NCBI GenBank assembly: GCA_045564915.1
Contig: JBJLGL010000005.1
Span: forward strand, 124,001 to 188,000
Reading direction: 5' to 3'
Source of the DNA: JAQWRV01 sp045564915
Lineage (GTDB): Bacteria > Pseudomonadota > Alphaproteobacteria > Rhodospirillales > Rhodospirillaceae
Length of the DNA: 64,000 nucleotides
Part shown: piece after piece, positions 55,905 through 64,000 of the stretch
Numbering within the stretch: position 1 is the stretch's first letter
Layout: each line of letters opens with the position of its first letter
The notes under the pieces: model-generated
What the model was told of the DNA's origin: nothing
Seen by the model: only the letters and a program-made list of their open reading frames with translations
The model's database searches: none
Program-made: the position numbers and the translations under genes

Positions 55905-56534
55905 CTATGAGATCTTGCGGAGTACTGCTTCAAACATTTCACTAGTCAATCGGCCAGTGTTAACGTTATAGCGTGAGCAATGATAACTATCAGTAAGTAT
56001 CATTCCATTCGGCAAATTCTGTTTTGCGCCATGAGTGAATGGATAGATAGAGAGTTTTAGACCAAGAGCTTTGACTACCGCGGTATGGGCGATGCGGCCT
56101 AAGGCCAATATTATCTTCAGTGAAGGTAAAGCTGCTATTTCGTCGGCCAAAAATTCTCGGCATGAGGCTTGTTCTGCCCCGATGGGCTTGTTCTCTGGGG
56201 GTACACATCTTACGGCGTTGGTTACGCGACACTTTTGAAGCTTTATCGCATCATTTTTCTCTTGCTTGTATGCTCCTTTCGCCCAGCCAAACTTTAGTAG
56301 TGTGGGATAAAGGAGATCTCCAGCATAGTCTCCTGTGAAAGGCCGGCCTGTTCTGTTGGCACCTTTCAGTCCTGGTGCTAGGCCAACAATCAATAAAGTG
56401 CAATCCATAGTCCCAAAAGCAGGTACGGGTGCGTTATGCCAATCTGGATATTTCTCTTTGTTATGTTGACGAAATTCTACCAAGCGGGGGCAAAGGTTAC
56501 AGTCGATAGGGGGTTCAGTAGGTCTATCACCCAC
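55905..56534 (-). CDS. Family 5 uracil-DNA glycosylase (UdgB type, iron-sulfur)
   Basis: 209 residues from GTG 56534, which has AGGAGG six bases upstream; an in-frame TTG at 56549 overlaps that ribosome site. Cluster cysteines are seen in CNLCPRL and the later CRVTNAVRC. Motif A is GLAPGLKGANRTGRPFTGD and motif B DSYHCSRYNVNTGRL, both family 5 type. It removes uracil and other deaminated bases from DNA. It starts one base after the NYN gene stop, in the same unit. Confidence 0.92.
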   Translation of the reverse strand: MGDRPTEPPIDCNLCPRLVEFRQHNKEKYPDWHNAPVPAFGTMDCTLLIVGLAPGLKGANRTGRPFTGDYAGDLLYPTLLKFGWAKGAYKQEKNDAIKLQKCRVTNAVRCVPPENKPIGAEQASCREFLADEIAALPSLKIILALGRIAHTAVVKALGLKLSIYPFTHGAKQNLPNGMILTDSYHCSRYNVNTGRLTSEMFEAVLRKIS

Positions 56535-56535
56535 C

Positions 56536-57153
56536 CTATGCCTCCTCAAAATCTTTATTTACCAAGGTGCCGCTTTTGTTGTCTGCTTTATTAGATATTT
56601 TTTCTTGTTCTCCACTATCATCTAGAGCTGGTCGTCCAACAACATCATGCAATTCAGCTAATTCAATAAAATGATCAGCTTGCCGTCTTAGCTCATCTGC
56701 AATCATGGGTGGTTGGGAGCGCATGGTACTAATAACTGAAACACGTACACCCTTCCTCTGGACTGCCTCAACTAGGCTGCGGAAATCACCATCACCTGAG
56801 AATATAATAATATGATGCACATGATCGGCAAGTTCCATTACATCAACCGCAAGCTCTATGTCCATATTACCTTTCACTTTACGGCGGCCTTGGTGATCTG
56901 TGAATTCTTTGGCTGGCTTAGTAACCATTGTGTAGCCGTTGTAATCTAACCAGTCTAGTAAGGGGCGGATTGATGAGTGATCTTGGTCGGATAGCAGGGC
57001 TGTATAATAATATGCGCGGATCATTTGTGCTTTTGAGTTAAAGAAAGCTAGCATCCGTCTATAGTCGATATCAAAATCGAGAGATTTTGATGCGGCAGAT
57101 AAGTTTGCGCCATCAATAAAAATGGCTATCCGTTCTTGAGGATAAAAAATCAT
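56536..57153 (-). CDS. NYN-domain (LabA/DUF88 family) putative RNase
   Basis: 205 residues. The PIN-like NYN fold carries Asp in AIFIDGANLSAAS and FSGDGDFRSLVEAVQRKG, which bind the metal. The C-terminal ~35 residues are charged and likely disordered. It presumably cleaves RNA in the cytoplasm, substrate unknown. It is transcribed with udg and is divergent from folK, a common alphaproteobacterial layout. Confidence 0.92.
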   Translation of the reverse strand: MIFYPQERIAIFIDGANLSAASKSLDFDIDYRRMLAFFNSKAQMIRAYYYTALLSDQDHSSIRPLLDWLDYNGYTMVTKPAKEFTDHQGRRKVKGNMDIELAVDVMELADHVHHIIIFSGDGDFRSLVEAVQRKGVRVSVISTMRSQPPMIADELRRQADHFIELAELHDVVGRPALDDSGEQEKISNKADNKSGTLVNKDFEEA

Positions 57154-57308
57154 CGTATTATCCTTGGAAATAAATTCAGTTGTTAAATAAATTGCTTACC
57201 AAAAAACAGTAATAATAAGATTAGCTGGCTTCTTACATCCATTTTTTGTCTAACGGTTAACCTTTTTATATTTTTAGTAACACATCAGGCAATAGACACT
57301 ATTATCTC

Positions 57309-57794
57309 ATGATATTGATCGCTTTAGGTGCTAACTTACCTAGTAACGCTGGGTCTCCACAGGAAACGTGTGTGGCGGCCATTCAAACTCTTGGATCCTA
57401 TCAAATTGGGATTGAAAGAGTTTCCAGGTGGTATAGCTCTTCGGCTGTTCCGGCTTCTGATCAGCCACCTTACGTGAATGGTGTGATAGTTGCCAAAACA
57501 GCGCTAAATTCACAGGCGCTACTTAGAATCCTATTGGAAGTTGAGAAAATATTTGGGCGCTCACGATCAGTTAGTAATGCCGCCCGCACACTTGATCTAG
57601 ACCTGCTGGCATACCAAGATGAAGTGCGTCGAGCGGGACCCATATTACCACATCCCCGGCTACATGAGAGAGCTTTTGTTCTTTTACCGCTACAAGATGT
57701 TGCTCCGGAATGGCGTCATCCTGTTTCTGGTAAAGGTATTCAAGCTATGCTAACCGCACTGGAAACGAGGGAATCCGTTGTTCCTATAAATTAG
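57309..57794 (+). CDS. folK: HPPK, 2-amino-4-hydroxy-6-hydroxymethyldihydropteridine diphosphokinase
   Basis: 161 residues. ALGANLPSNAGSP, YVNGVIVAKTAL, RTLDLDLLAYQDE (catalytic Asp pair) and LPHPRLHERAFVLLPL are the usual HPPK blocks. It pyrophosphorylates the pterin in folate synthesis. 161 bp upstream of rpoZ. Confidence 0.95.
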   Translation: MILIALGANLPSNAGSPQETCVAAIQTLGSYQIGIERVSRWYSSSAVPASDQPPYVNGVIVAKTALNSQALLRILLEVEKIFGRSRSVSNAARTLDLDLLAYQDEVRRAGPILPHPRLHERAFVLLPLQDVAPEWRHPVSGKGIQAMLTALETRESVVPIN

Positions 57795-57955
57795 GGGCCC
57801 ATCGAGATGAGATGTTTGAAAGGAAAAACTTGTTTTTTCGCCATTTCCTCTCTAAATAAGCGCCGATATCAATCGAATCTCACTGGTTAATAGCAGGTTA
57901 TAGATCTTTCTGAAACGCCTGTATGCCGGTGACCATGTTATAGACAGGACACATT

Positions 57956-58387
57956 ATGGCTCGCGTAACCGTCGAAGACTGTGTTGTGAAGGTTAGAAAT
58001 CGTTTTGAACTCGTCGTTACGGCGGCTCAGCGTTCGAGGGAAATATCAGCCGGGGGGGACACTTTAGTTGAAAGGGATAATGATAAGAATCCTGTCATTG
58101 CTTTGCGAGAGATAGCGGATGATAAAGTTGTACCTGATGAGCTCTTGAACGGTGTCATTGAGGGGATGCAACGGCATATTGAGGTCGATGAACCTGAAGA
58201 AGATGGTTTTGATGCTATTGAGAATAGTCCGAGTGTGGATGGAACGAATTCTGGGTTAACCGAAGAAGTTGCTGCAGCGACTGGCATGAATATTGGGAGT
58301 CACAATACCAATGTAGATGATCAGAATGCTACGGTGAGTTACGAAGACGTAACCAGTGAAGAGGTTAATGCTATCCAAAGGGGTTAA
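57956..58387 (+). CDS. rpoZ: RNA polymerase omega subunit
   Basis: 143 residues. The conserved core MARVTVEDCVVKVRNRFELV, TAAQRSREISAGG and PVIALREIADDKV is at residues 1-62. The rest is an acidic, low-complexity tail, longer than in E. coli (91 residues) but usual in alphaproteobacteria. It stabilises the beta' subunit and takes part in the ppGpp site of RNA polymerase. Next gene is the ppGpp enzyme, behind a terminator. Confidence 0.95.
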   Translation: MARVTVEDCVVKVRNRFELVVTAAQRSREISAGGDTLVERDNDKNPVIALREIADDKVVPDELLNGVIEGMQRHIEVDEPEEDGFDAIENSPSVDGTNSGLTEEVAAATGMNIGSHNTNVDDQNATVSYEDVTSEEVNAIQRG

Positions 58388-58420
58388 TTCTTAATCAGCG
58401 GCTAGGCCGCGAAATACGCG

Positions 58421-58452
58421 CCGCGCCGCAGAGTTCTGTGGTGCGGTTTCTC
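58421..58452 (+). terminator. Terminator-type hairpin between rpoZ and spoT
   Basis: CCGCGCCGCAG (58421-58431) pairs over 11 positions, with two G-U wobbles, with CTGTGGTGCGG (58436-58446) around the loop AGTT. TTTCTCGTT follows. The stem is strong, the U-tract is short. It would reduce read-through into spoT. Confidence 0.7.
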
Positions 58453-58510
58453 GTTAGTGACTATATTTTCTTGTTTATGTTCCTTTGTGAACTGGAGGAT
58501 TATAGGCATC

Positions 58511-60652
58511 ATGTTACGCCAGTTCGAACTGGTAGAACGGGTCAAATCCTACGATGCAAATGCGGATGAGGATTCGATCAATCGCGCTTACGTTTACGCG
58601 ATGAAAATGCATAGCTCACAAAAAAGAGCTTCTGGTGATCCATATTTTTCTCACCCTATAGAGGTGGCGGGTATTTTAACAAATTACCGGCTGGACAGTG
58701 CTTCTATCGTTACAGCTTTGCTCCATGACACTGTAGAGGATACGGGTGCAACAAGTGAAGAGATTGCATCACTTTTTGGTGATGATGTTGCTAAACTTGT
58801 GGATGGCGTAACTAAGTTAACCCGGATTCAAATTCAAAATGTTGAATCGAAGCAGGCCGAAAATTTTCGGAAGTTACTGCTTGCAATGTCGGAGGATATA
58901 CGAGTCCTTTTGATTAAGCTAGCTGATCGGCTTCACAATATGAGGACCCTTAATCACATCGTCAATGTCGACAAGAGACGAACGATTGCTCTGGAGACTA
59001 TGGAGATTTATGCGCCTCTAGCCGAACGGTTAGGTATGCAGGAAATTAAAACAGAGTTGGAGGATCTAGCATTCTCTGAACTCCATCCTGAGGCGCGTGA
59101 TTCTATAATGACTCGGCTCAGATTTCTTGAGCGTGAAGGTGGGTATCTCGTTGGGCAGATAATGGATGAATTGGATGCTACGATAGAACAAAGTAGACTA
59201 AAAGGTTATGTGTCTGGACGAGAAAAGACACCTTATTCCATCTGGCGAAAAATGCAGGTAAAGGAAGTAAGCTTTGAACAGCTTTCTGATATCATGGCCT
59301 TTCGCGTTATGCTTGATAATTCAGAAGATTGTTATCGTGCTCTGGGTGCTATTCACTCTAATTACCGCGTGGTTCCAGGACGTTTTAAAGACTATATCTC
59401 AACACCGAAACGTAATGGCTATCAATCTATTCATACTAGTGTGATTGGGCCAGCGAGGCATCGTATTGAAGTGCAAATTAGAACGCAGAAAATGCATGAT
59501 GTTGCAGAATTGGGAGTTGCAGCCCATTGGCAATACAAACAAGGTATTGGTAATGTCTCTGGTAGCCAGTATCACTGGCTTCGTGAACTCGTAGATATTC
59601 TTGAACATGCACAATCGCCAGAAGAATTTCTTGAACATACAAAATTAGAAATGTTTCAGGATCAAGTATTCTGTTTTACACCTAAGGGTGAATTAATCAC
59701 GCTACCTCGTGGGGCTAGTCCAGTAGATTTTGCGTATGCTGTGCATACTGAGGTTGGTAATACTTGTGTTGGCTCAAAGGTGAATGGTCGTATTGTTCCT
59801 CTTCGAACAGAACTCTTTACGGGCGATCAGGTAGAAATCGTAACTTCAAAAGCACAGAAGCCAGCTCCCGAATGGGAAGGTTTTATTGTAACTGGTAAAG
59901 CGAGAGCGCACATACGACGGCGTATAAGAATTGAGGCTGTCGCTGAATATTCAAAACTAGGTAGGGAAATCCTTGAGAAAACTTTTTCTAAAGCAGGCTA
60001 CGATTTTACAGATGATGGACTTAAGGTAGCTTGTAAGAAGCTGTTCCTCGAAGATGAAATAGCGATATTTGCAGCTGTAGGTGAAGGACAGCTCTTTGCG
60101 CGTAAAGTGCTTGAGGCGATTTATCCGGGAGCTAAACCACGGCAGGAACCAAAAGTTGTCAATTTTTCAAGACCGAAAGATAAAGGTATTAAACAAAGTG
60201 GAGGGGCAGTCCCTATAAAGGGTCTAACTCCTGGTTTAGCAGTTCATATGGCAGAATGCTGCCATCCGTTGCCTGGTGATCGTATTGTTGGTATTTTAAC
60301 TACGGGTAAAGGTGTTGATATCCATACGATTGACTGTGAGGCTTTGAAGAATATCTCAGGTGATACAGATCGATGGCTTGATTTGGTTTGGGATGCCCAG
60401 CGCACGGGTGAGTTTCATCTGGGTAGAATTAATCTGGTTGTGCTAAACGAACCGGGAAGTCTTAGTTCGCTATCAATGGTTATTGCTCAGAATCAGGGTA
60501 ATATTTCAAATCTTAAGATTACCAATCGCTCAAATGATTTTTTTGAAATGGCTCTTGATATAGAAGTTACAAGTGTGAGGCACATTACTAATATTATAGC
60601 AGCCCTGCGCGCATCCTCAGCAATTAATTCAGTTGAACGGGCGCGTCTTTAG
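58511..60652 (+). CDS. spoT: Bifunctional (p)ppGpp synthetase/hydrolase (RelA/SpoT, Rsh)
   Basis: 713 residues from the ATG at 58511 (GGAGG upstream; the frame opens at 58457 without a site). The HD hydrolase domain has SHPIEVAGILTNY and TALLHDTVEDTG. The synthetase domain has DYISTPKRNGYQSIHTSV. TGS (about 390-450) and ACT (about 635-710) regulatory domains follow. Both active sites look intact, as expected for the single Rsh of most alphaproteobacteria. It makes and degrades the starvation alarmone ppGpp. Confidence 0.96.
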   Translation: MLRQFELVERVKSYDANADEDSINRAYVYAMKMHSSQKRASGDPYFSHPIEVAGILTNYRLDSASIVTALLHDTVEDTGATSEEIASLFGDDVAKLVDGVTKLTRIQIQNVESKQAENFRKLLLAMSEDIRVLLIKLADRLHNMRTLNHIVNVDKRRTIALETMEIYAPLAERLGMQEIKTELEDLAFSELHPEARDSIMTRLRFLEREGGYLVGQIMDELDATIEQSRLKGYVSGREKTPYSIWRKMQVKEVSFEQLSDIMAFRVMLDNSEDCYRALGAIHSNYRVVPGRFKDYISTPKRNGYQSIHTSVIGPARHRIEVQIRTQKMHDVAELGVAAHWQYKQGIGNVSGSQYHWLRELVDILEHAQSPEEFLEHTKLEMFQDQVFCFTPKGELITLPRGASPVDFAYAVHTEVGNTCVGSKVNGRIVPLRTELFTGDQVEIVTSKAQKPAPEWEGFIVTGKARAHIRRRIRIEAVAEYSKLGREILEKTFSKAGYDFTDDGLKVACKKLFLEDEIAIFAAVGEGQLFARKVLEAIYPGAKPRQEPKVVNFSRPKDKGIKQSGGAVPIKGLTPGLAVHMAECCHPLPGDRIVGILTTGKGVDIHTIDCEALKNISGDTDRWLDLVWDAQRTGEFHLGRINLVVLNEPGSLSSLSMVIAQNQGNISNLKITNRSNDFFEMALDIEVTSVRHITNIIAALRASSAINSVERARL

Positions 60653-60666
60653 GTGCTATTTGAGCC

Positions 60667-61236
60667 ATGTTTCGCCGCCGAGCACAAAAACCTCTTTATA
60701 ATCGCGTTCTTTATTTCTTTTGGCCTAAGAACGGGTGGCGAAGGGCTGGGGAGTATATTTGGCATAGGCTTCATAGGTTGCCTGGTTCGCCATACTCTAT
60801 AGCGGCTGGATTAGCTACAGGTGCTGCATTCTCTGTCACGCCTTTGTTAGGTATTCATTTCTTCCTAGCTGCTCTGTTTGCGTGGGGAATTAGGGGGAAT
60901 GTTGTAGCCTCTGCCGTAGGGACAGTTATAGGTAACCCGTGGACCTTCCCAGTTATCTGGATCTCAACATACCAAGTTGGTCGCTTTATATTAGGCCAAG
61001 AAGTTCCTCTTCAAACGGAATTAGATTTCACTGCGATGTTTATGGGTTTACTTCAGTCGATGATTGAAGCTGATTCCAATATTTTTGTGGAGGAAGTTTG
61101 GCCAATCTGGCTTGTGATGGCAGTTGGCAGTATACCTTTTGCAATTGTGACATGGATTAGTGTTTATATTATATTTTATCGGTTAACAGAAACGTATCAA
61201 AACCGTCGTAATCGAAATACTGGTCGAGCTAAATAA
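60667..61236 (+). CDS. DUF2062 membrane protein
   Basis: 189 residues with two to three membrane helices (about 50-70, 72-95 and 150-172). It has the DUF2062 signature PGSPYSIAAGLATGAAFSV, VIGNPWTFPVIW. It lies 14 bp after spoT and before pdxJ in the same unit. Its function is not known. Confidence 0.9.
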   Translation: MFRRRAQKPLYNRVLYFFWPKNGWRRAGEYIWHRLHRLPGSPYSIAAGLATGAAFSVTPLLGIHFFLAALFAWGIRGNVVASAVGTVIGNPWTFPVIWISTYQVGRFILGQEVPLQTELDFTAMFMGLLQSMIEADSNIFVEEVWPIWLVMAVGSIPFAIVTWISVYIIFYRLTETYQNRRNRNTGRAK

Positions 61237-61285
61237 CTAATGTGAGTAATAATTCAGAAGCATGTTAAGGCCGGGATATGATTAA

Positions 61286-62044
61286 ATGAACTCGCGGATA
61301 AGACTTGGGGTTAATATTGATCACGTTGCCACAATACGTAATGCTCGGGGTGGACGGCATCCTGATCCAGTGCGCGCGGCTATTATGGCAGCTGAAGCTG
61401 GAGCTGACGGTATAACTGCTCATTTGCGTGAAGATCGGCGGCATATTTCCGATTCTGATATTGAAACCCTAATGCGTAAGAGCAATCTCCCCCTAAACTT
61501 AGAGATGGCAGCCACAAGTGAAATGCTTGCTATCGCTCTGCGCCATAAGCCACTAGCAGCTTGCATCGTGCCAGAGAAACGTGAAGAAAGAACAACGGAA
61601 GGTGGTCTTGATGTTGTAGCAGAATACAAACGCCTACTTCCCTTTGTTTGTGATCTGCGAGAAGCAAATATTCGTGTATCCTTATTTATTGAACCTGATG
61701 TATCTCAGGTCGAAGCAGCCAAGAATCTTGGTGCTCCTGTTATTGAGTTACATACGGGAGCTTACTGTGATGCGCGGGTGGGGTTGGAACGGGAATGGCA
61801 ATTACAAAGGATTTTTACTGCGGCCGCTCGTGCTAAAGAACTAGGTCTTGAATGTCATGCTGGTCACGGTATTAGCTTCGATACAGTAGGGCCAATTGCA
61901 GCTATAGCCTCAATAAGAGAGCTGAATATTGGACATTTCTTAGTTGGCGAAGCAATCTTTATAGGTTTTGTAGAAAGCATTAGAAAAATGAGACGTATTA
62001 TAGATAAGGCGCGAAATCTTCCTCCCGCAGGTATTAGTATATGA
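61286..62044 (+). CDS. pdxJ: Pyridoxine 5'-phosphate synthase
   Basis: 252 residues, TIM barrel. LGVNIDHVATIRNARGG at the start, AADGITAHLREDRRHI-type segment (GADGITAHLREDRRHISD), LNLEMAA and LECHAGHGIS are family blocks. It closes the B6 ring from amino-acetone phosphate and deoxyxylulose phosphate. Overlaps acpS by four bases (ATGA). Confidence 0.96.
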   Translation: MNSRIRLGVNIDHVATIRNARGGRHPDPVRAAIMAAEAGADGITAHLREDRRHISDSDIETLMRKSNLPLNLEMAATSEMLAIALRHKPLAACIVPEKREERTTEGGLDVVAEYKRLLPFVCDLREANIRVSLFIEPDVSQVEAAKNLGAPVIELHTGAYCDARVGLEREWQLQRIFTAAARAKELGLECHAGHGISFDTVGPIAAIASIRELNIGHFLVGEAIFIGFVESIRKMRRIIDKARNLPPAGISI

Positions 62045-62466
62045 TTTTGGGTGTTGGTAACGACCTGATTGATATTAGGAGGATTGAAAAGACTCTGGAG
62101 CGATTTGGTGATCGGTTCATTCAGAGAATTTATACGGAAACTGAGCAAGCTAAGGCTGATCGAAGGAAAGGAGCAGGACAGGCTTACGCTGCAACGTACG
62201 CTAAACGCTACGCTGCTAAGGAGGCTGCCTCCAAGGCCCTAGGCACTGGATTTCGTAGAGGGGTGTATTGGAGAGACCTCGGCGTGACGAATTTACCCTC
62301 TGGACAGCCCACCGTAGAAATGACCGGGGGTGCCGCCGAAAGGCTAAAAACGTTGATTCCTGAGGGCATGGAGGCGCGTATTGACTTGACAATAACCGAT
62401 GAATATCCCCTTGCAGAGGCTGTGGTTATTATTTCTGCCATCCCTAGTGGAAAACAAAACTCTTAA
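62041..62466 (+). CDS. acpS: Holo-[acyl-carrier-protein] synthase
   Basis: 141 residues. GVGNDLIDIRRIEKTLERFG carries the metal Asp, and YAAKEAASKALGTGF has the Glu and Lys of the 4'-phosphopantetheinyl transferase site. It activates acyl carrier protein. The ATGA overlap with pdxJ implies translational coupling; pdxJ-acpS-lepB-rnc is the standard order. Confidence 0.95.
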   Translation: MILGVGNDLIDIRRIEKTLERFGDRFIQRIYTETEQAKADRRKGAGQAYAATYAKRYAAKEAASKALGTGFRRGVYWRDLGVTNLPSGQPTVEMTGGAAERLKTLIPEGMEARIDLTITDEYPLAEAVVIISAIPSGKQNS

Positions 62467-62482
62467 TTTACTCTGGTCTCGC

Positions 62483-62511
62483 TTGACAGAGGCCTTGTCG
62501 CCCGGTCTTAT
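62483..62511 (+). promoter_or_regulatory. Possible sigma-70-type promoter for lepB-rnc
   Basis: A perfect TTGACA (62483-62488), a 17-bp spacer and TCTTAT (62506-62511, 4 of 6 matches) lie about 95 bp before the lepB ATG, just after acpS. The spacing is ideal. This suggests that lepB and rnc have their own start as well as read-through. Confidence 0.45.
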
Positions 62512-62604
62512 CCGCTACACCACAAAATTAGACTTCATTTTCGCCCCAGAAACCTTTGTTGTAGTTAAGGTATTTGATTCGCCGTGTTTGACACTCCTAG
62601 GACC

Positions 62605-63339
62605 ATGTCCAGAAAAAAGAATGACGGGTTCTGGGAAACCATTCGTACGGTGCTGTATGCTATTCTGTTCGCTTTAGCTATCCGAACCTTCTCCTATGAA
62701 CCCTTTAATATCCCCTCTGGTTCTATGAGACCAACGCTTCTGGTAGGCGATTACTTGTTTGTATCGAAGTTTTCTTATGGGTATAGCAGGCATTCCTTCC
62801 CGCTCAGCATTATGCCTTTCTCAGGTCGCTTTTTCTCAGAGGCTCCAGAACGAGGCGACGTAGCAGTCTTCAAGCTGCCACGTGACAATAAAACGGACTA
62901 CATCAAACGTGTGATAGGTATGCCTGGTGATATAATACAGGTGCAAGATGGCCGTTTGTTCATCAATGGAGAACTAGTTGCCCGAGAGCGCATTGAAGAT
63001 TTTATCTACCGTAATCCGTACGGCAGTCAAATCCGTGTTGCTCAGTTTGTTGAAACTCTACCGGGAGGTAGGAAGCATTTGATCTTGGAGGAGGGAGATA
63101 ATCGCATTTATGATAATACGCGCGAGTTTAGCGTACCTTCCGGGCATTATTTTATGATGGGTGATAATCGAGATAATTCTGAAGATAGCCGCAGCCAGGT
63201 TGGTTATGTACCTGCAGAAAATCTAGTTGGGCGCGCTGAGATTTTATTCTTTTCTACCAACGGAACCGCTTCAATTGTTGAGTTCTGGAAATGGCCAGGC
63301 GCTATACGTTTCAACCGGCTATTCGATGCCATAAATTAA
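62605..63339 (+). CDS. lepB: Signal peptidase I
   Basis: 244 residues from ATG 62605 (AGGA upstream; GTG 62584 also open). A membrane helix is near 12-30. The catalytic Ser40 is in NIPSGSMRPTLLVGDYL, and the Lys in YIKRVIGMPGD. Box E MGDNRDNSEDSR is present. It removes Sec and Tat signal peptides outside the inner membrane, so it would process the exported enzymes of this window. Confidence 0.96.
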   Translation: MSRKKNDGFWETIRTVLYAILFALAIRTFSYEPFNIPSGSMRPTLLVGDYLFVSKFSYGYSRHSFPLSIMPFSGRFFSEAPERGDVAVFKLPRDNKTDYIKRVIGMPGDIIQVQDGRLFINGELVARERIEDFIYRNPYGSQIRVAQFVETLPGGRKHLILEEGDNRIYDNTREFSVPSGHYFMMGDNRDNSEDSRSQVGYVPAENLVGRAEILFFSTNGTASIVEFWKWPGAIRFNRLFDAIN

Positions 63340-63344
63340 AGGCC

Positions 63345-64000
63345 ATGTTGGATCATAGCACACTTGAAGAACGTCTCGGTTATCATTTTACGAACAAATC
63401 ACTGATAAACTTGGCTCTAACCCACCGCAGCATTATGGCTGACTCTAAAGCTGGCCTCATCAATACTCATCTAGAAAACCTATCAATTAGTGATAAGACA
63501 AATGAGCGGCTTGAATTTCTTGGGGACCGTGTTCTGGGCTTGGCTATCGTCGACCTTCTCCTTAATGCATTTCCAGAAGAAAGCGAAGGAGAGCTAGCTC
63601 AACGATTTGCGGTGTTGGTCAGTGCTAAAACCCTGCAGAGGGTTGCCATAAGTATCAATCTTTCGCCTCACATAATAATCGGTGCGGGTATGACTGTGGT
63701 AGAGACTATTGTCTCTGATGCCTGTGAAGCTCTCATTGGGGCGATATATCTTGATGCTGATTTTGAGACTGCGCGGAGAGTCGTTAATCTCCATTGGAAG
63801 GCTTTGGTTCATGCAACAGCTGATCCGCCGAAAGATGCCAAAACGACTTTACAAGAATGGGCTCAGGAGCGCAGCTTACCTTTACCAGAGTATGAGCTTG
63901 TCAATCGTTCTGGACCTGATCACTCGCCAGAGTTTACTATTGCTGTGACTATTAAGGGGCAAGAACGGAGTGTGGGTGTGGGGCCGTCAAAACGCTCAGC
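63345..64000 (+). CDS. rnc: Ribonuclease III, 3' end beyond the window
   Basis: Open to the window end (218 codons). It reads from MLDHSTLEERLGYHFTNKS into the RNase III signature ERLEFLGDRVLGLAIVDLLL, then SDACEALIGAIYLDADFETA (second set of metal ligands). The double-stranded RNA-binding domain has begun at DAKTTLQEWAQERSLPLPEY. It cuts dsRNA, including rRNA precursors. A ~20-residue insertion (LINTHLENLSISDKTN) before the signature is longer than in E. coli. Five bp after lepB. Confidence 0.95.
   Translation, partial: MLDHSTLEERLGYHFTNKSLINLALTHRSIMADSKAGLINTHLENLSISDKTNERLEFLGDRVLGLAIVDLLLNAFPEESEGELAQRFAVLVSAKTLQRVAISINLSPHIIIGAGMTVVETIVSDACEALIGAIYLDADFETARRVVNLHWKALVHATADPPKDAKTTLQEWAQERSLPLPEYELVNRSGPDHSPEFTIAVTIKGQERSVGVGPSKRS

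Overview
The window looks like chromosomal DNA of an alphaproteobacterium, probably a free-living marine one of the Rhodospirillales type. This rests on gene order rather than on a marker tree. Three blocks have the usual alphaproteobacterial arrangement: ppiD-trpE divergent from tpiA-secG-pyrG-kdsA-eno (16.8-25.5 kb); ftsB-pdhA-pdhB-pdhC-lpd-lipA-ratA facing cinA-pgpA (39.7-48.0 kb); and slt / dapA-smpB / udg-NYN / folK-rpoZ-spoT-DUF2062-pdxJ-acpS-lepB-rnc (50.3-64.0 kb). Base composition looks moderate (mid-40s % GC by eye). I see no rRNA, tRNA, CRISPR array, integrase or transposase.

Region 1 (1-12.7 kb) is accessory. It holds a methyltransferase, an NAD(P)-binding protein with a signal peptide, a secreted cytochrome c/beta-propeller protein coupled to a TRAP solute-binding protein, a Tat-signal thiamine-diphosphate enzyme followed by a small cytochrome c, TRAP permease subunits, a second methyltransferase, and two divergent secreted SUMF1-fold proteins without the formylglycine-synthase cysteines. 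Region 2 (12.8-16.6 kb) has a large matrixin-type protease with four PPC repeats and a membrane-anchored polysaccharide deacetylase-like protein.

Region 3 (16.8-25.5 kb) is core metabolism: chaperone, tryptophan, glycolysis, CTP, Kdo and enolase. kdsA is split by one extra G in a G6 run. Region 4 (25.6-39.4 kb) lies between eno and ftsB, which are usually adjacent. It carries thiC with a TPP riboswitch, a secreted flavoprotein, three tandem methyltransferase paralogues with Tat-like signals, an MFS transporter, a Rieske oxygenase, an MDR reductase and an alpha/beta hydrolase.

Region 5 (39.7-64.0 kb) is again core: pyruvate dehydrogenase and lipoate synthesis, a peptidoglycan module (M23 peptidase overlapping a bactofilin), lytic transglycosylase, lysine synthesis, trans-translation, stringent response, vitamin B6, acyl-carrier activation, signal peptidase and RNase III (cut by the window end). 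One O-methyltransferase and one exported glutathione peroxidase sit inside this block.

The most unusual theme is the number of cofactor-using enzymes of normally cytoplasmic type that carry export signals: thiamine-diphosphate enzyme, NAD(P)-binding SDR, flavoprotein and three SAM methyltransferases. They are accompanied by two c-type cytochromes and a TRAP importer. Whether they form one pathway cannot be decided from sequence alone.
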